Assembly (NCBI RefSeq): GCF_902499115.1
Contig: NZ_CABVPN010000010.1
Span: 124,001-188,000, forward strand
Source of the DNA: Burkholderia diffusa
Lineage (GTDB): Bacteria > Pseudomonadota > Gammaproteobacteria > Burkholderiales > Burkholderiaceae
Length of the DNA stretch: 64,000 nucleotides
Reading direction: 5' to 3'
Below, one piece after another: positions 43,611 to 51,664 of the stretch. The notes below the pieces were generated by a model that did not search any database, was not told the DNA's origin, and saw only the letters and a program-made list of their open reading frames with translations. The first letter of the stretch is position 1. Each line of letters begins with the position of its first letter. Both the position numbers and the translations under genes were made by a program.

Positions 43611-44684
43611 ATGGCGGCAAAAAAACCGCAGTCCCAAGCTGGAATGGTCTCCCTATCCATGTTTAATAACAAGGGAGGTGTGGGCAAAACAACGTTGACC
43701 TGTAACCTCGCTTCTCTCTTGTCGACAAAGTATCACAAACGCGTGTTAGTCGTCGACTGTGACCCTCAGTGCAATTCGACGCAGCTAATTATGGGCGAGA
43801 CCTATGCGACCTCACTCTATTGGGATCATGCCGATACCAACGGAGTAACCACGGTCAAAGAGATTTTGCAAAAAATTGAGGACGGTGATTCCGACATAAA
43901 TGAGAATGTTGTCCCCGTGAAATCAAGTGAAAACAGATTCCAAGTGGATTTAATTCCTGGTCATCCTGCGCTGTCAATTGTCGAAGATCGTTTGGGTGCA
44001 GCTTGGCATTCGTTGAAAGGCGGAGATCTCGGTGGCATCAGGCAAACCAATTGGAGCACCGCACTGTGCAGAGTAATTCAACACCGATATGACATTGTCT
44101 TCTTCGACCTTGGGCCAAGTCTCGGCGCACTAAACCGCAGCATTCTCATCGGCTGCGACCGTTTTGTGACACCTATGGGAACGGACATATTTAGTATTCT
44201 CGGTGTTCGCAATATCGGCGAGTGGCTCAAATCGTGGGCGGGTCTCTATGAAAACGCCTTGAAACTTTGTGAAAAGGCAACGCCGAATCGACTTCAAAAT
44301 TATCCGATTTCCACTTCACTGTCGATACAACACGGTTTTTCCGGGTATACACTTCAGCAATATATTACGAAATCGAAGCAGGGAATTCGTCGCCCGACCA
44401 AAGCATATGAAGAGATTATTAATAACGTTCCTGCTGAGGTTGAAAAATCTCTGGGGAATTTTTGGGGTTCAAAAAATGAATTTTTGAACGCAAAACTCGG
44501 TGACATCCCGCACCTCTACAGCTTGATTCCATTGGCGCAAACGGTATCTGCGCCGATTATGTCTCTGAAGTCTCAGGATGGACTGGTTGGCTCTCAGTTT
44601 CAGCAGCGAGACGAATACGTGTCAATATTGAGTCGTCTTGCCGACAATCTTATGTCGAACATCAACAATCCACTGGCCGCGTAA
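43611..44684 (+). CDS. ParA/MinD-like P-loop ATPase
   Basis: A protein of 357 residues, cytoplasmic. It has the deviant Walker A of ParA/MinD proteins, KGGVGKTT (21-28), the VDCDPQCNST switch I region (48-57) and FDLGPSLG (165-172) as Walker B, where ParA has D-x-P-P. Length and order match ParA-family AAA-type dimer-forming ATPases; the last about 130 residues are not family-typical and may contact a partner. Base composition and codon use (many A/T third positions) differ clearly from neighbouring genes. No ParB gene or parS-like repeats accompany it; a SIR2 gene starts 3 nt after its stop instead. It is probably the sensor or switch of a two-gene system. Confidence 0.85.
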   Translation: MAAKKPQSQAGMVSLSMFNNKGGVGKTTLTCNLASLLSTKYHKRVLVVDCDPQCNSTQLIMGETYATSLYWDHADTNGVTTVKEILQKIEDGDSDINENVVPVKSSENRFQVDLIPGHPALSIVEDRLGAAWHSLKGGDLGGIRQTNWSTALCRVIQHRYDIVFFDLGPSLGALNRSILIGCDRFVTPMGTDIFSILGVRNIGEWLKSWAGLYENALKLCEKATPNRLQNYPISTSLSIQHGFSGYTLQQYITKSKQGIRRPTKAYEEIINNVPAEVEKSLGNFWGSKNEFLNAKLGDIPHLYSLIPLAQTVSAPIMSLKSQDGLVGSQFQQRDEYVSILSRLADNLMSNINNPLAA

Positions 44685-44687
44685 CCT

Positions 44688-45554
44688 ATGGAATGGGATA
44701 AATCATTTGTGGATGAACTGGCCGCCCGACGCTGTATCGTATTTATGGGGTCGGGAGTGTCTGCCGGTTGTCGAAGCGCCGATGGGACTAAGTCGCCGCC
44801 CGACTGGGCTGCTCTGCTGCGGCTTCTGCATGGGGCCATGCCTTTGGGAAGCGACAAGGATTTTGCTCTTGCAAAGATTGAGGCCAAAGAATATCTCGAC
44901 GCTGCCGAAGTTATCTGCTCGCGAGTCAGTGCGGCGGATTTTGCGGCAATAATGCGGGCAGAGTTTGTCGCGCCTAGATATCAAGCTTCTGGTGCGCATC
45001 GGTCGATCCTGAAGATGGATCCAAAGATTGTAGTTACTACAAACTATGATGATATTTATGAAAGGTATTGCGCAACAGGTGATGCTGCGGCTGGATATAA
45101 CGTTTGCCGATATTATGAGACTCATCTAATTAACGACCTTCGCTCGCCAGTTCGGTCTATTATCAAAGCACACGGCTGTGTCACCGACCCATCTAAGGGC
45201 GTGCTGACGAAGCATCAGTACTTTAAGGCGCGACAGCAATCGCCTAATTTTTTTAAAATACTAGATGCGCTGTTCATTACCCACACGTTGCTTTTCATTG
45301 GGTACAGCCTTAGTGATCCAGACATTCAGCTATTACTGGAAAACACCAATATCACTGCTCCGAGCGCGCATCAGCATTATGCAGTGGTTCGCCAAGGTTC
45401 AATGCACGAAGCGCTGAAGTCGGCTGCGACAAAATCGTACAATCTGAGGTTTGTCGAGTATGGAGGCGATGGCCACGAGGAACTGCTTGCTGGACTGGAG
45501 GACCTTGCCAATTTAGTAGTAGAGAAGCGCGAAGCCAATCCAACCGCGATTTGA
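44688..45554 (+). CDS. SIR2-domain protein (predicted NAD+-cleaving effector)
   Basis: A protein of 288 residues. The SIR2 fold is evident: GSGVSAG at 21-27 for NAD binding, TTNYDD at 117-122, the catalytic His in KAHG (His162) and GYSLSDPDIQ at 205-214. There are no zinc-binding CxxC pairs, which separates it from deacylating sirtuins and groups it with SIR2 proteins of bacterial defence systems (Thoeris ThsA, DSR, SIR2-HerA, SIR2-APAZ), which deplete NAD+ to stop phage. It is the whole protein: no second domain is attached. It follows the ParA-like gene by 3 nt and shares its AT-richer composition, so both were probably acquired together. Confidence 0.85.
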   Translation: MEWDKSFVDELAARRCIVFMGSGVSAGCRSADGTKSPPDWAALLRLLHGAMPLGSDKDFALAKIEAKEYLDAAEVICSRVSAADFAAIMRAEFVAPRYQASGAHRSILKMDPKIVVTTNYDDIYERYCATGDAAAGYNVCRYYETHLINDLRSPVRSIIKAHGCVTDPSKGVLTKHQYFKARQQSPNFFKILDALFITHTLLFIGYSLSDPDIQLLLENTNITAPSAHQHYAVVRQGSMHEALKSAATKSYNLRFVEYGGDGHEELLAGLEDLANLVVEKREANPTAI

Positions 45555-46047
45555 CCGCAATTCGTCGATTGCGCAGAGTTCGGCGGGGGAGCATCCCAAA
45601 ACATGGTTATCAGGGAGGCGAGATGGCGGCGTTGCTGAATGACGTGCCGCCAAATCTCCATGAGCGAATGGCCGCATGGCCTTCAGAGCAGCCACTGCCG
45701 GTGCGACGCGTCGAGCGGCCGCTCCGGGTCGTTCTGAGCCGGTAACAGACCATCGGGGAGGTATCCGACAGCGCCCGTTTCGGCCACTACGACCCATGCA
45801 CGACCGGCGCCCGCATTGGTGCCTAAACGCTGGAGTGCCGCTTGCGGCGATACGCTCGAAACTCGTTCTGCGATTTGCCGCACCCAGTTGTTTTCCCCAC
45901 CGTACCTCCGGTGCAGCAAAATGCGTGTCCTGTCTCTCGGGCGGCCACGATGAGTGGCGCACTGGAACGCGTGCCTCCCGACCGCGGCGTCTTGCGCGGT
46001 CCGGATTCGAGGCACCTGCCTGGATGCGGCCCGTGCGATGATTTGCC
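45555..46047. other. right flank of the ParA/SIR2 islet, gene remnants
   Basis: These 493 bp return to high GC but contain no intact gene. A 40-codon frame starts at ATG 45623 behind AGGGAGG (MAALLNDVPPNLHERMAAWPSEQ), and a separate minus-strand frame carries an SH3-like segment. The mix of short plausible pieces on both strands suggests decayed genes at the edge of an insertion. I see no clear direct or inverted terminal repeats. Confidence 0.4.
45683..46015 (-). pseudogene. possible remnant encoding an SH3-like segment
   Basis: The frame is open for 110 codons. The last about 65 residues (NNWVRQIAERVSSVSPQAALQRLGTN, WVVVAETGAVGYLPDGLLPAQN) read like a real protein ending in an SH3-like strand pattern. 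The first part is Arg-rich nonsense without signal peptide, and other frames contain further plausible pieces, so a frameshifted 3' remnant is more likely than a working gene. Weak evidence overall. Confidence 0.3.
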
Positions 46048-46452
46048 ATGACTGACACGAGAGATGGAATGACGACTACATTCGACGAGGCGACAACTGC
46101 GGCGATCGCCGCGTTTGCCCAATTGGATTTCTACACGGCTGTGCAAGCGATGCGCGCCGAAGCCGATTACGACCGCGAACGAGACCAGTGGATCTCGCGC
46201 TATATCGACGAACACGGCGGCGGCGCGGACGATGCAGAATACGACGCCCTGCACGCGCAGGCCCAGGCAACCCCGGAATACGCGCAGTTCATCGACGCGG
46301 TTCGCCGGGAAATCCTGGAATACTTCGGCGTGACCGACGATCAGCTGGACAACATGGTCCTGCTGCGCGATGACGACAGCGATGAGCTTTGGGCGGAAGT
46401 CAACCGGCAGCGGAGCGCGCTCGGAACCGGTGAAGTGCGTGGAGATCTCTGA
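46048..46452 (+). CDS. small acidic protein of unknown function
   Basis: A protein of 134 residues, strongly acidic and mostly helical (AAIAAFAQLDFYTAVQAMRAEADYDRERDQWISRYIDEHGG, then EFGVTDD-like EYFGVTDDQLDNMVLL). No signal peptide, membrane span or known motif. ATG 46048 is the longest start; ATG 46069 seven codons later has GAGAGATGG upstream and may be the true one. It is GC-rich like the core genome and unlike the ParA/SIR2 islet. It is convergent with the c-di-GMP gene, 39 nt apart. Confidence 0.55.
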   Translation: MTDTRDGMTTTFDEATTAAIAAFAQLDFYTAVQAMRAEADYDRERDQWISRYIDEHGGGADDAEYDALHAQAQATPEYAQFIDAVRREILEYFGVTDDQLDNMVLLRDDDSDELWAEVNRQRSALGTGEVRGDL

Positions 46453-46491
46453 GCGCTGCTTGCAGTCGCATGTGCCCGCTGCCAGGAAGGC

Positions 46492-49005
46492 TCACTCCAC
46501 CAGCAATTTCGCGCTGTGGTGCGACAAGATCCCGACGAACTGGTCGGCGGGCTGTGGCCGCGCGAACAGGAAACCCTGCCCCTGATGGCAACCGATCTCC
46601 TTCAGGAAGGCCAGTTGTTTTTCCGTCTCTACGCCTTCCATCACGACGTCGAGCCCCAGCGCGCGGCCCATCGCAACGATCGCGCGCACGATCGCGTCGT
46701 CCGTGCTGCCCGAACCGCAGTCCCTGAGGAACGACTGATCGATCTTCAGCGTATCGACGGGCAGATCCTTCAGGTACACCAGCGACGAATATCCCGTCCC
46801 GAAATCGTCGATCGCCAGGCTGATCCCCCGGATCGCCAGTTCGCGCAGCAGGATGCCGATTTCCTCGCGGGTGTTCATCGCCATGCTTTCGAGCAGCTCG
46901 AGCTGTAGGCACTCGGTCGGCAACGTGGTTTCGCTGAGGATGGTCGTCAGGTCGCTGAGAAAATGGTCGGTAAGGCATTGCCGTGCCGACACGTTCACCG
47001 CCACACGTCCGAACTCGAAGCCCTCGTCGAGCCAGCGGCACGCCTGGCGGCAGGCTTCGTGGAGCACCCACCGGCCGATCGGGACGATCAGCGCGGACCG
47101 CTCCGCGAGCCCGATGAAGTCACCCGGCGGTACCAGCCCCCTGCGTGGATGCAACCAGCGCAGCAACGCCTCCACGCCGACGATCCGGCCGCTGGCCAGA
47201 TCGAATTGCGGCTGGTAGAACAGGCGGAATTCATTCTGCTCGAGCGCGCGGTGCAACTCGCCGAGCATATCCAGCTGCTCGATCGCCGACGACGTCATCT
47301 TGCTCTCGAAGAACTGGAACACGTTCCTGCCGCGACTCTTCGCGCCGTACATCGCCTGGTCCGCGAGCAGGATCAAGTGCTCCGCCTCGATCCCGTCGTC
47401 CGGATAGATGCTGATGCCGATGCTCGGTGTGACGAAGACCTCGCGACCGCCGATATCGATGGGCCGCGCCACTTCGTCCAGCAGCCTGCGCGCAATGCGC
47501 CCGACGTCGCGGACGTCGTCGAACTCCTCGAGCACGAGCGCGAATTCGTCGCCGCCCATGCGTGCCACAGTGTCGTTCGCGAGCACTTCCGCGACGATGC
47601 GTCCCGCAACGATCTTCAACACCTCATCGCCGGCGTTGTGGCCGAGCGTATCGTTGACCAGCTTGAAGCGGTCGAGATCGAGGTACATCACCGCGACCTT
47701 GCGACCGAGGCGCTTCGCCTGGACGATCGCGTGCGCGAGCCGCTCCTCGAACAGCGCCCGGTTCGCGAGATTGGTGAGCACGTCGTGCGTGGCGAGATAG
47801 CCCAGCCGTTCCTCCGCCTGGCGCCGCTGCGTGATGTCGGAAAAGATCGCCGCGTAGTGGGATATCTCGCCTGCGTTGTCGCGAATGCTGGTGATCGTCA
47901 GGTATTCGAGAAACAGCTCGCCGGTCTTGCGGCGATTCCAGATTTCGCCTTGCCAGTGGCCGTCGGTGGTCAGCGAATGCCACAGCTGCTTGTAGAATTC
48001 GGGCGTCTGGCGCCCTGAACTCAGCAGGCCCGGGTTGCGCCCGATCACTTCGTCCTCGGTGTACCCGGTCAGGCGCGTGAACGCCCGGTTGACGCGCTCG
48101 ATCTTCGCATGCCGGTCGGTCACCATGATGCCTTCGAGCGCCGATTCGAACACCCGATCCGCCATGCGCAGGTTGAAGCGGGCGAGACCCAGCGCTTCGT
48201 CGCGCTCGCGCAAGGCGCTGCGCAGCTCGTTCGCGTATTCGTGCTCGATGCTCTTCAGCACGTCCGCGAAACAGAGCAGCCCGGTGAGCTTGCCATCCTC
48301 GTCCTGGATGCCGACGTGCCGCATATTGTGCTCGGTCATGAAGCGCTGCGCGGCATACAGACTCTGCCGGGCGGACAGCATCTGCAGCGGCCTGCTGGCG
48401 AAGGCCCCGACCGCGCCTTGGGCCCCGCCGTCCGCCAGGAGCCGGACGACGTCCCGTTCGGTCAGGATGCCGCGCTCGCCGTCGTCGTAGCCGACGAGGA
48501 TCGCATCGAGCTGTTGCGTGCGCATCTGCGCGATGACTGCATGCAGCGCGGCATGCTCGGGCACGACGACGGGCGGATGGACGGAGATCGATTCGATCGG
48601 CTTCAGGTGGAGGAAGAATTCCGGCCCCTGGTTCACGACGACGTCGGTCTGCGTCAGCACACCGATCGCGGCGCCATCCCGGACCACCACGAAGTGCCGC
48701 ACGCCCGACTGCGTGAACTTCATCGCAGCTTCACCCAGCGGCGTACTGGCCTCGAGCGTCAGCACCGGATGGCTCATCACCTCGCCGACCGGCCGATCGA
48801 GCCCGCGCGGATCGTCGCCGGCCGACAGTGCATCGTGCTCGGTCCAGATCCCGACGACCTGGTCGTCCTGCATCACGACGATCGAGCTGCAGTGCTCGGC
48901 GAACATGCGTCGTGCGACCTCTCGCACCGGCGTGGCAGGTGTGCAAGACAGAATCTGACGCGCGACCAGGCGCGCAATCGGGACATCGTAACTGTTCGGA
49001 TACAT
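46492..49005 (-). CDS. CBS-PAS-GGDEF-EAL c-di-GMP turnover protein
   Basis: A protein of 837 residues, cytoplasmic. Residues about 10-255 hold four CBS motifs in two Bateman modules, which bind adenine nucleotides. A coiled linker (about 255-280) leads to a PAS domain (about 285-395, ITQRRQAEERLGYLATHD being the PAS-GGDEF joint). The GGDEF domain has an intact GGDEF at 484-488; the inhibitory RxxD site is absent. The EAL domain has EALLRW (612-617), DDFGTGYSSL (733-742) and the later VMEGVETEKQ. Both synthetic and degrading motifs are intact, so net activity cannot be predicted. It may set c-di-GMP levels that activate PgaC/PgaD, encoded about 26 kb away (inference). Confidence 0.93.
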   Translation of the reverse strand: MYPNSYDVPIARLVARQILSCTPATPVREVARRMFAEHCSSIVVMQDDQVVGIWTEHDALSAGDDPRGLDRPVGEVMSHPVLTLEASTPLGEAAMKFTQSGVRHFVVVRDGAAIGVLTQTDVVVNQGPEFFLHLKPIESISVHPPVVVPEHAALHAVIAQMRTQQLDAILVGYDDGERGILTERDVVRLLADGGAQGAVGAFASRPLQMLSARQSLYAAQRFMTEHNMRHVGIQDEDGKLTGLLCFADVLKSIEHEYANELRSALRERDEALGLARFNLRMADRVFESALEGIMVTDRHAKIERVNRAFTRLTGYTEDEVIGRNPGLLSSGRQTPEFYKQLWHSLTTDGHWQGEIWNRRKTGELFLEYLTITSIRDNAGEISHYAAIFSDITQRRQAEERLGYLATHDVLTNLANRALFEERLAHAIVQAKRLGRKVAVMYLDLDRFKLVNDTLGHNAGDEVLKIVAGRIVAEVLANDTVARMGGDEFALVLEEFDDVRDVGRIARRLLDEVARPIDIGGREVFVTPSIGISIYPDDGIEAEHLILLADQAMYGAKSRGRNVFQFFESKMTSSAIEQLDMLGELHRALEQNEFRLFYQPQFDLASGRIVGVEALLRWLHPRRGLVPPGDFIGLAERSALIVPIGRWVLHEACRQACRWLDEGFEFGRVAVNVSARQCLTDHFLSDLTTILSETTLPTECLQLELLESMAMNTREEIGILLRELAIRGISLAIDDFGTGYSSLVYLKDLPVDTLKIDQSFLRDCGSGSTDDAIVRAIVAMGRALGLDVVMEGVETEKQLAFLKEIGCHQGQGFLFARPQPADQFVGILSHHSAKLLVE

Positions 49006-49418
49006 TCTCTAACCAACACGAAAAACCTTGCCTGCGCATTGCGATCCGGCAACCTGCGGGCTCGTCTGCGGCGGCAGGCAAGATCCGATATCGCTCGCTC
49101 GAATGGTTGCGTACTCATCGAACTCGCAAGCGGGGTATTGCCCCGTCGTTCGAGGCGGCGAGCGCGGTGCCGAGACCGTCGGCACCACATTCGGCGATCG
49201 CACGCCCAGTGCATCCAGACGCGGAAGCATCGCCCTCCCAAGGGCAGCCACCCTGCGTTAACGACAGGTTCGGACAAGAGTTGAGTGCTGTGACGACATC
49301 CGTGCGGCGTGGCGGCAAGTCGAACGGCTGCGGGCAGGGGGGGCCGGTCGATACTCCCGCTACTTCTCGAACAACAAAAAAGGCCCTTGCGGGCCTCTGA
49401 TGGACGAAGGAGCAACGC
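49006..49418. other. intergenic region, 413 bp
   Basis: It holds the promoter of the CBS-PAS-GGDEF-EAL gene on its left and the terminator of the phosphonate operon on its right. Short open frames on both strands resemble no family. No repeat or RNA structure other than the terminator was seen. Confidence 0.45.
49381..49396 (-). terminator. rho-independent terminator of the phosphonate operon
   Basis: AGGCCC (49381-49386) pairs with GGGCCT (49391-49396) around a TTGC loop, followed on the minus strand by six T (opposite 49375-49380). It lies 22 nt beyond the phnW stop, the end of the seven-gene phosphonate operon. Confidence 0.85.
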
Positions 49419-50486
49419 TTATTGCGTCAACGCTGTAAACCCTTCCAGCAACCGCTCGACATCGGCCGCGCCAATCGCGCCCATCGTCGAAATCCGGAAC
49501 AGTTCTTTCGACAGCCCGCCTTGCCCCGCATAAATGACGAAGCCGCGCGCCTTCAGGCCGTCGTGCAGCGTCTCGTACGTGACGCCCTGCGGCAGCCGAT
49601 ATGCGCGCAGCACGACCGACGATGCGCCTTCGGGCAGCACGAGCGGCATTCCGCGCGCCGCGAGCCCGGCCTGCGCCTGGTCGGCGAGCGCCTTGTAGTG
49701 CGCATGGCGCGCACGCCAGCCGCCGGCTTCGTCGAATTCGCGCAGCGCCTCGACGAGCGCGTAATACGCGTGCACGGACGGCGTGAACGGCGTGTTGCGC
49801 TGATCCTGCAGCTTCGCCAGACGGCCGAGGTCGAGGTAGTAGGTCCGGCTCGCGGCCTTCGCGAGCGCGCTGCGGCGCACGATCACGAACGCGGCACCCG
49901 GCACGCCGTGCAGGCACTTGTTCGCGGTCGCGGCGACCGCGTCGATCACGCCGCCGGCAAAATCGATCGCTTCGGCGCCGAAGCTGCTGACGCCGTCGAC
50001 GAGCATTTTCACGCCGCGCGCGCGGCACACGTCGGCGATCGCGCCGAGGTCGTTCAGCCGGCCGGTCGTCGTTTCGTGATGAATCACCGCGACGTGCGAA
50101 TAACCGCCCGCGTCGAGGCGCGCGGCGATCTGCGCGAGATCGGGTGCCTGCATCCATTCGTGCTTCAGCACGTCGTGCGCGATTCCGTACTGCGTCGCGA
50201 TCTGCGTGATGCGCTCGCCGTACACGCCGTTCTCGATCACGAGAAGCTTGCCGTCCTGCGGCACGAGCGCGGCGATCATGCTCTCGACGGCGGCGGTGCC
50301 CGAGCCCGTCATCAGCACGGCCGCCCATTCGGCCGGATCGAGCGCGTAGGCGGCGACGAGGCGCGCACGCGCTTCATCCTGCAGATCGAAGAATTCGCTT
50401 TCGCGATGGCACAGGTCGGGTTGCAGCAGGCTGCGGCGCACGCGTTCGGTGAGCGTGACGGGGCCAGGGTTCAGCAGCAGCATCAA
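49419..50486 (-). CDS. phnW: 2-aminoethylphosphonate:pyruvate transaminase
   Basis: A protein of 355 residues, normal for PhnW. It is a PLP enzyme of the class V aminotransferase fold. Signatures: LNPGPVTLTERVRRSLLQPDLCHRE at the N-terminus, GSGTAAVESMI for phosphate binding, and Lys190 in TANKCLHGVPG as Schiff-base residue. In a biosynthetic context the reaction runs from phosphonoacetaldehyde plus alanine to 2-aminoethylphosphonate plus pyruvate. It is the last gene of the operon; its ATGATG start overlaps the stop of the decarboxylase gene. With no phosphonatase gene nearby, synthesis rather than breakdown is the likely direction. Confidence 0.95.
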   Translation of the reverse strand: MMLLLNPGPVTLTERVRRSLLQPDLCHRESEFFDLQDEARARLVAAYALDPAEWAAVLMTGSGTAAVESMIAALVPQDGKLLVIENGVYGERITQIATQYGIAHDVLKHEWMQAPDLAQIAARLDAGGYSHVAVIHHETTTGRLNDLGAIADVCRARGVKMLVDGVSSFGAEAIDFAGGVIDAVAATANKCLHGVPGAAFVIVRRSALAKAASRTYYLDLGRLAKLQDQRNTPFTPSVHAYYALVEALREFDEAGGWRARHAHYKALADQAQAGLAARGMPLVLPEGASSVVLRAYRLPQGVTYETLHDGLKARGFVIYAGQGGLSKELFRISTMGAIGAADVERLLEGFTALTQ

Positions 50487-51664
50487 TGGGCTCCTTCAAC
50501 GTGGGCTTCGGTCTGCGCTGCGCCGATGTGCCGCATCAGACGGGTCTTGACCTCGACCGGCGTGACGGTCGGGCGGGGCAGGCCGTCGGGCACGCCCGTG
50601 CGGATCGCCACGCGCACGAACTGCACGCCGTCGGCTTGCGTCGCGAGCGTCGCATCGAGAACGTCGAGCGTATCGCCTTCGACGGCCGACGCGTAGCCAC
50701 ACGCGGCCGCGACGCCCGCGAACGACACATGCCGCGACACGGTTGCCTGGCCGCCGGTCGATTCGTGCGCGCCGTTGTCGAGCAGCACGTGCGTGAGGTT
50801 GGACGGACCGTAGGTGCCGAGCGTCGCGAACACGCCCATGCGCATCAGCGCGGCGCCGTCGCCGTCGACCGCAACGACACGCAGGTCGGGGCGCGCGAGC
50901 GCGAGGCCGAGCGCGAGCGGCGTCACGCAACCCATCGAGCCGACCATGTACAACTGGTTCGGGCGATCGTCGATCGCGTAGAGTTCGCGGCCGCAGAAGC
51001 CGGTCGATGCGAGCACGACGGTCGAATCGACCGGCGTGTGCGCGATCACGCGCTGCAGCGCGTCGTGACGGGTCGGCCACGCGGCGGGCGCTTCGGCGCG
51101 CGACGACGATTGCGCGGCGACATGCGCACGCGGCTGCGCGGCCGGGTTCGCCTTCAGCTCATACGGCGCGACGCTGCCTTTCTGCATCACGAGCGCGTAC
51201 GGGCGGCCCGTTGCGTCCATGTGCGCGATCGCGCGGTCGAGTGCCGGGCCGACCTGTTCGGGGTCGGTCGGGAACGTCTCCCACGGGATCTCCATCGTGT
51301 CGAGCATCGCCGGCGTGATCGGCCCCATCAGCGCGTGCTGCGGCTCGTCGGCCACGCCCGGCTGGCCGCGCCACGTGACGATCAGCAGTTGCGGCAGGCG
51401 GAACGTCCAGGTCAGCGACGTCAGCGGGCTCACCGCGTTGCCGAGCCCCGAGTTCTGCATCATCGCAATGCCGCGCTTGCCGCCGAGCGTCGCGCCCGCG
51501 ATCAGCGCGACCGCATCGCCTTCGTTCGCGGCCGACACGTAATTCAGCGTCGGGTCCTGCAGCACGTAATTGATGAACGGCGTCAGGTACGAGCAGGGCA
51601 CGCCCGCGTACCAGTCGAAGCCGCGTTCGCGCGCGGCCTCGACGAACTGGGCCGCTTCGATCAT
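50483..51664 (-). CDS. ppd: phosphonopyruvate decarboxylase
   Basis: A protein of 393 residues, thiamine-diphosphate dependent. The N-terminal Pyr domain has FDWYAGVPCSYLTPFINYV and the Glu-containing AANEGDAVALIAGA; the C-terminal PP domain has MGCVTPLALGLAL and the ThDP motif VDGDGAALMRMGVFATLGTYGPSNLTHVLLDN. It converts phosphonopyruvate to phosphonoacetaldehyde plus CO2, the irreversible step that pulls the unfavourable PEP mutase reaction forward. The start at 51664 overlaps the pepM stop by 4 nt and its stop overlaps phnW by 4 nt. It is full length for the family. Confidence 0.95.
   Translation of the reverse strand: MIEAAQFVEAARERGFDWYAGVPCSYLTPFINYVLQDPTLNYVSAANEGDAVALIAGATLGGKRGIAMMQNSGLGNAVSPLTSLTWTFRLPQLLIVTWRGQPGVADEPQHALMGPITPAMLDTMEIPWETFPTDPEQVGPALDRAIAHMDATGRPYALVMQKGSVAPYELKANPAAQPRAHVAAQSSSRAEAPAAWPTRHDALQRVIAHTPVDSTVVLASTGFCGRELYAIDDRPNQLYMVGSMGCVTPLALGLALARPDLRVVAVDGDGAALMRMGVFATLGTYGPSNLTHVLLDNGAHESTGGQATVSRHVSFAGVAAACGYASAVEGDTLDVLDATLATQADGVQFVRVAIRTGVPDGLPRPTVTPVEVKTRLMRHIGAAQTEAHVEGAH

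Noticed and set aside
43611..44684. Plasmid or chromosome partition locus (parAB)
   Set aside because: No ParB-like gene and no parS-like repeats nearby; the partner gene is a SIR2 protein.
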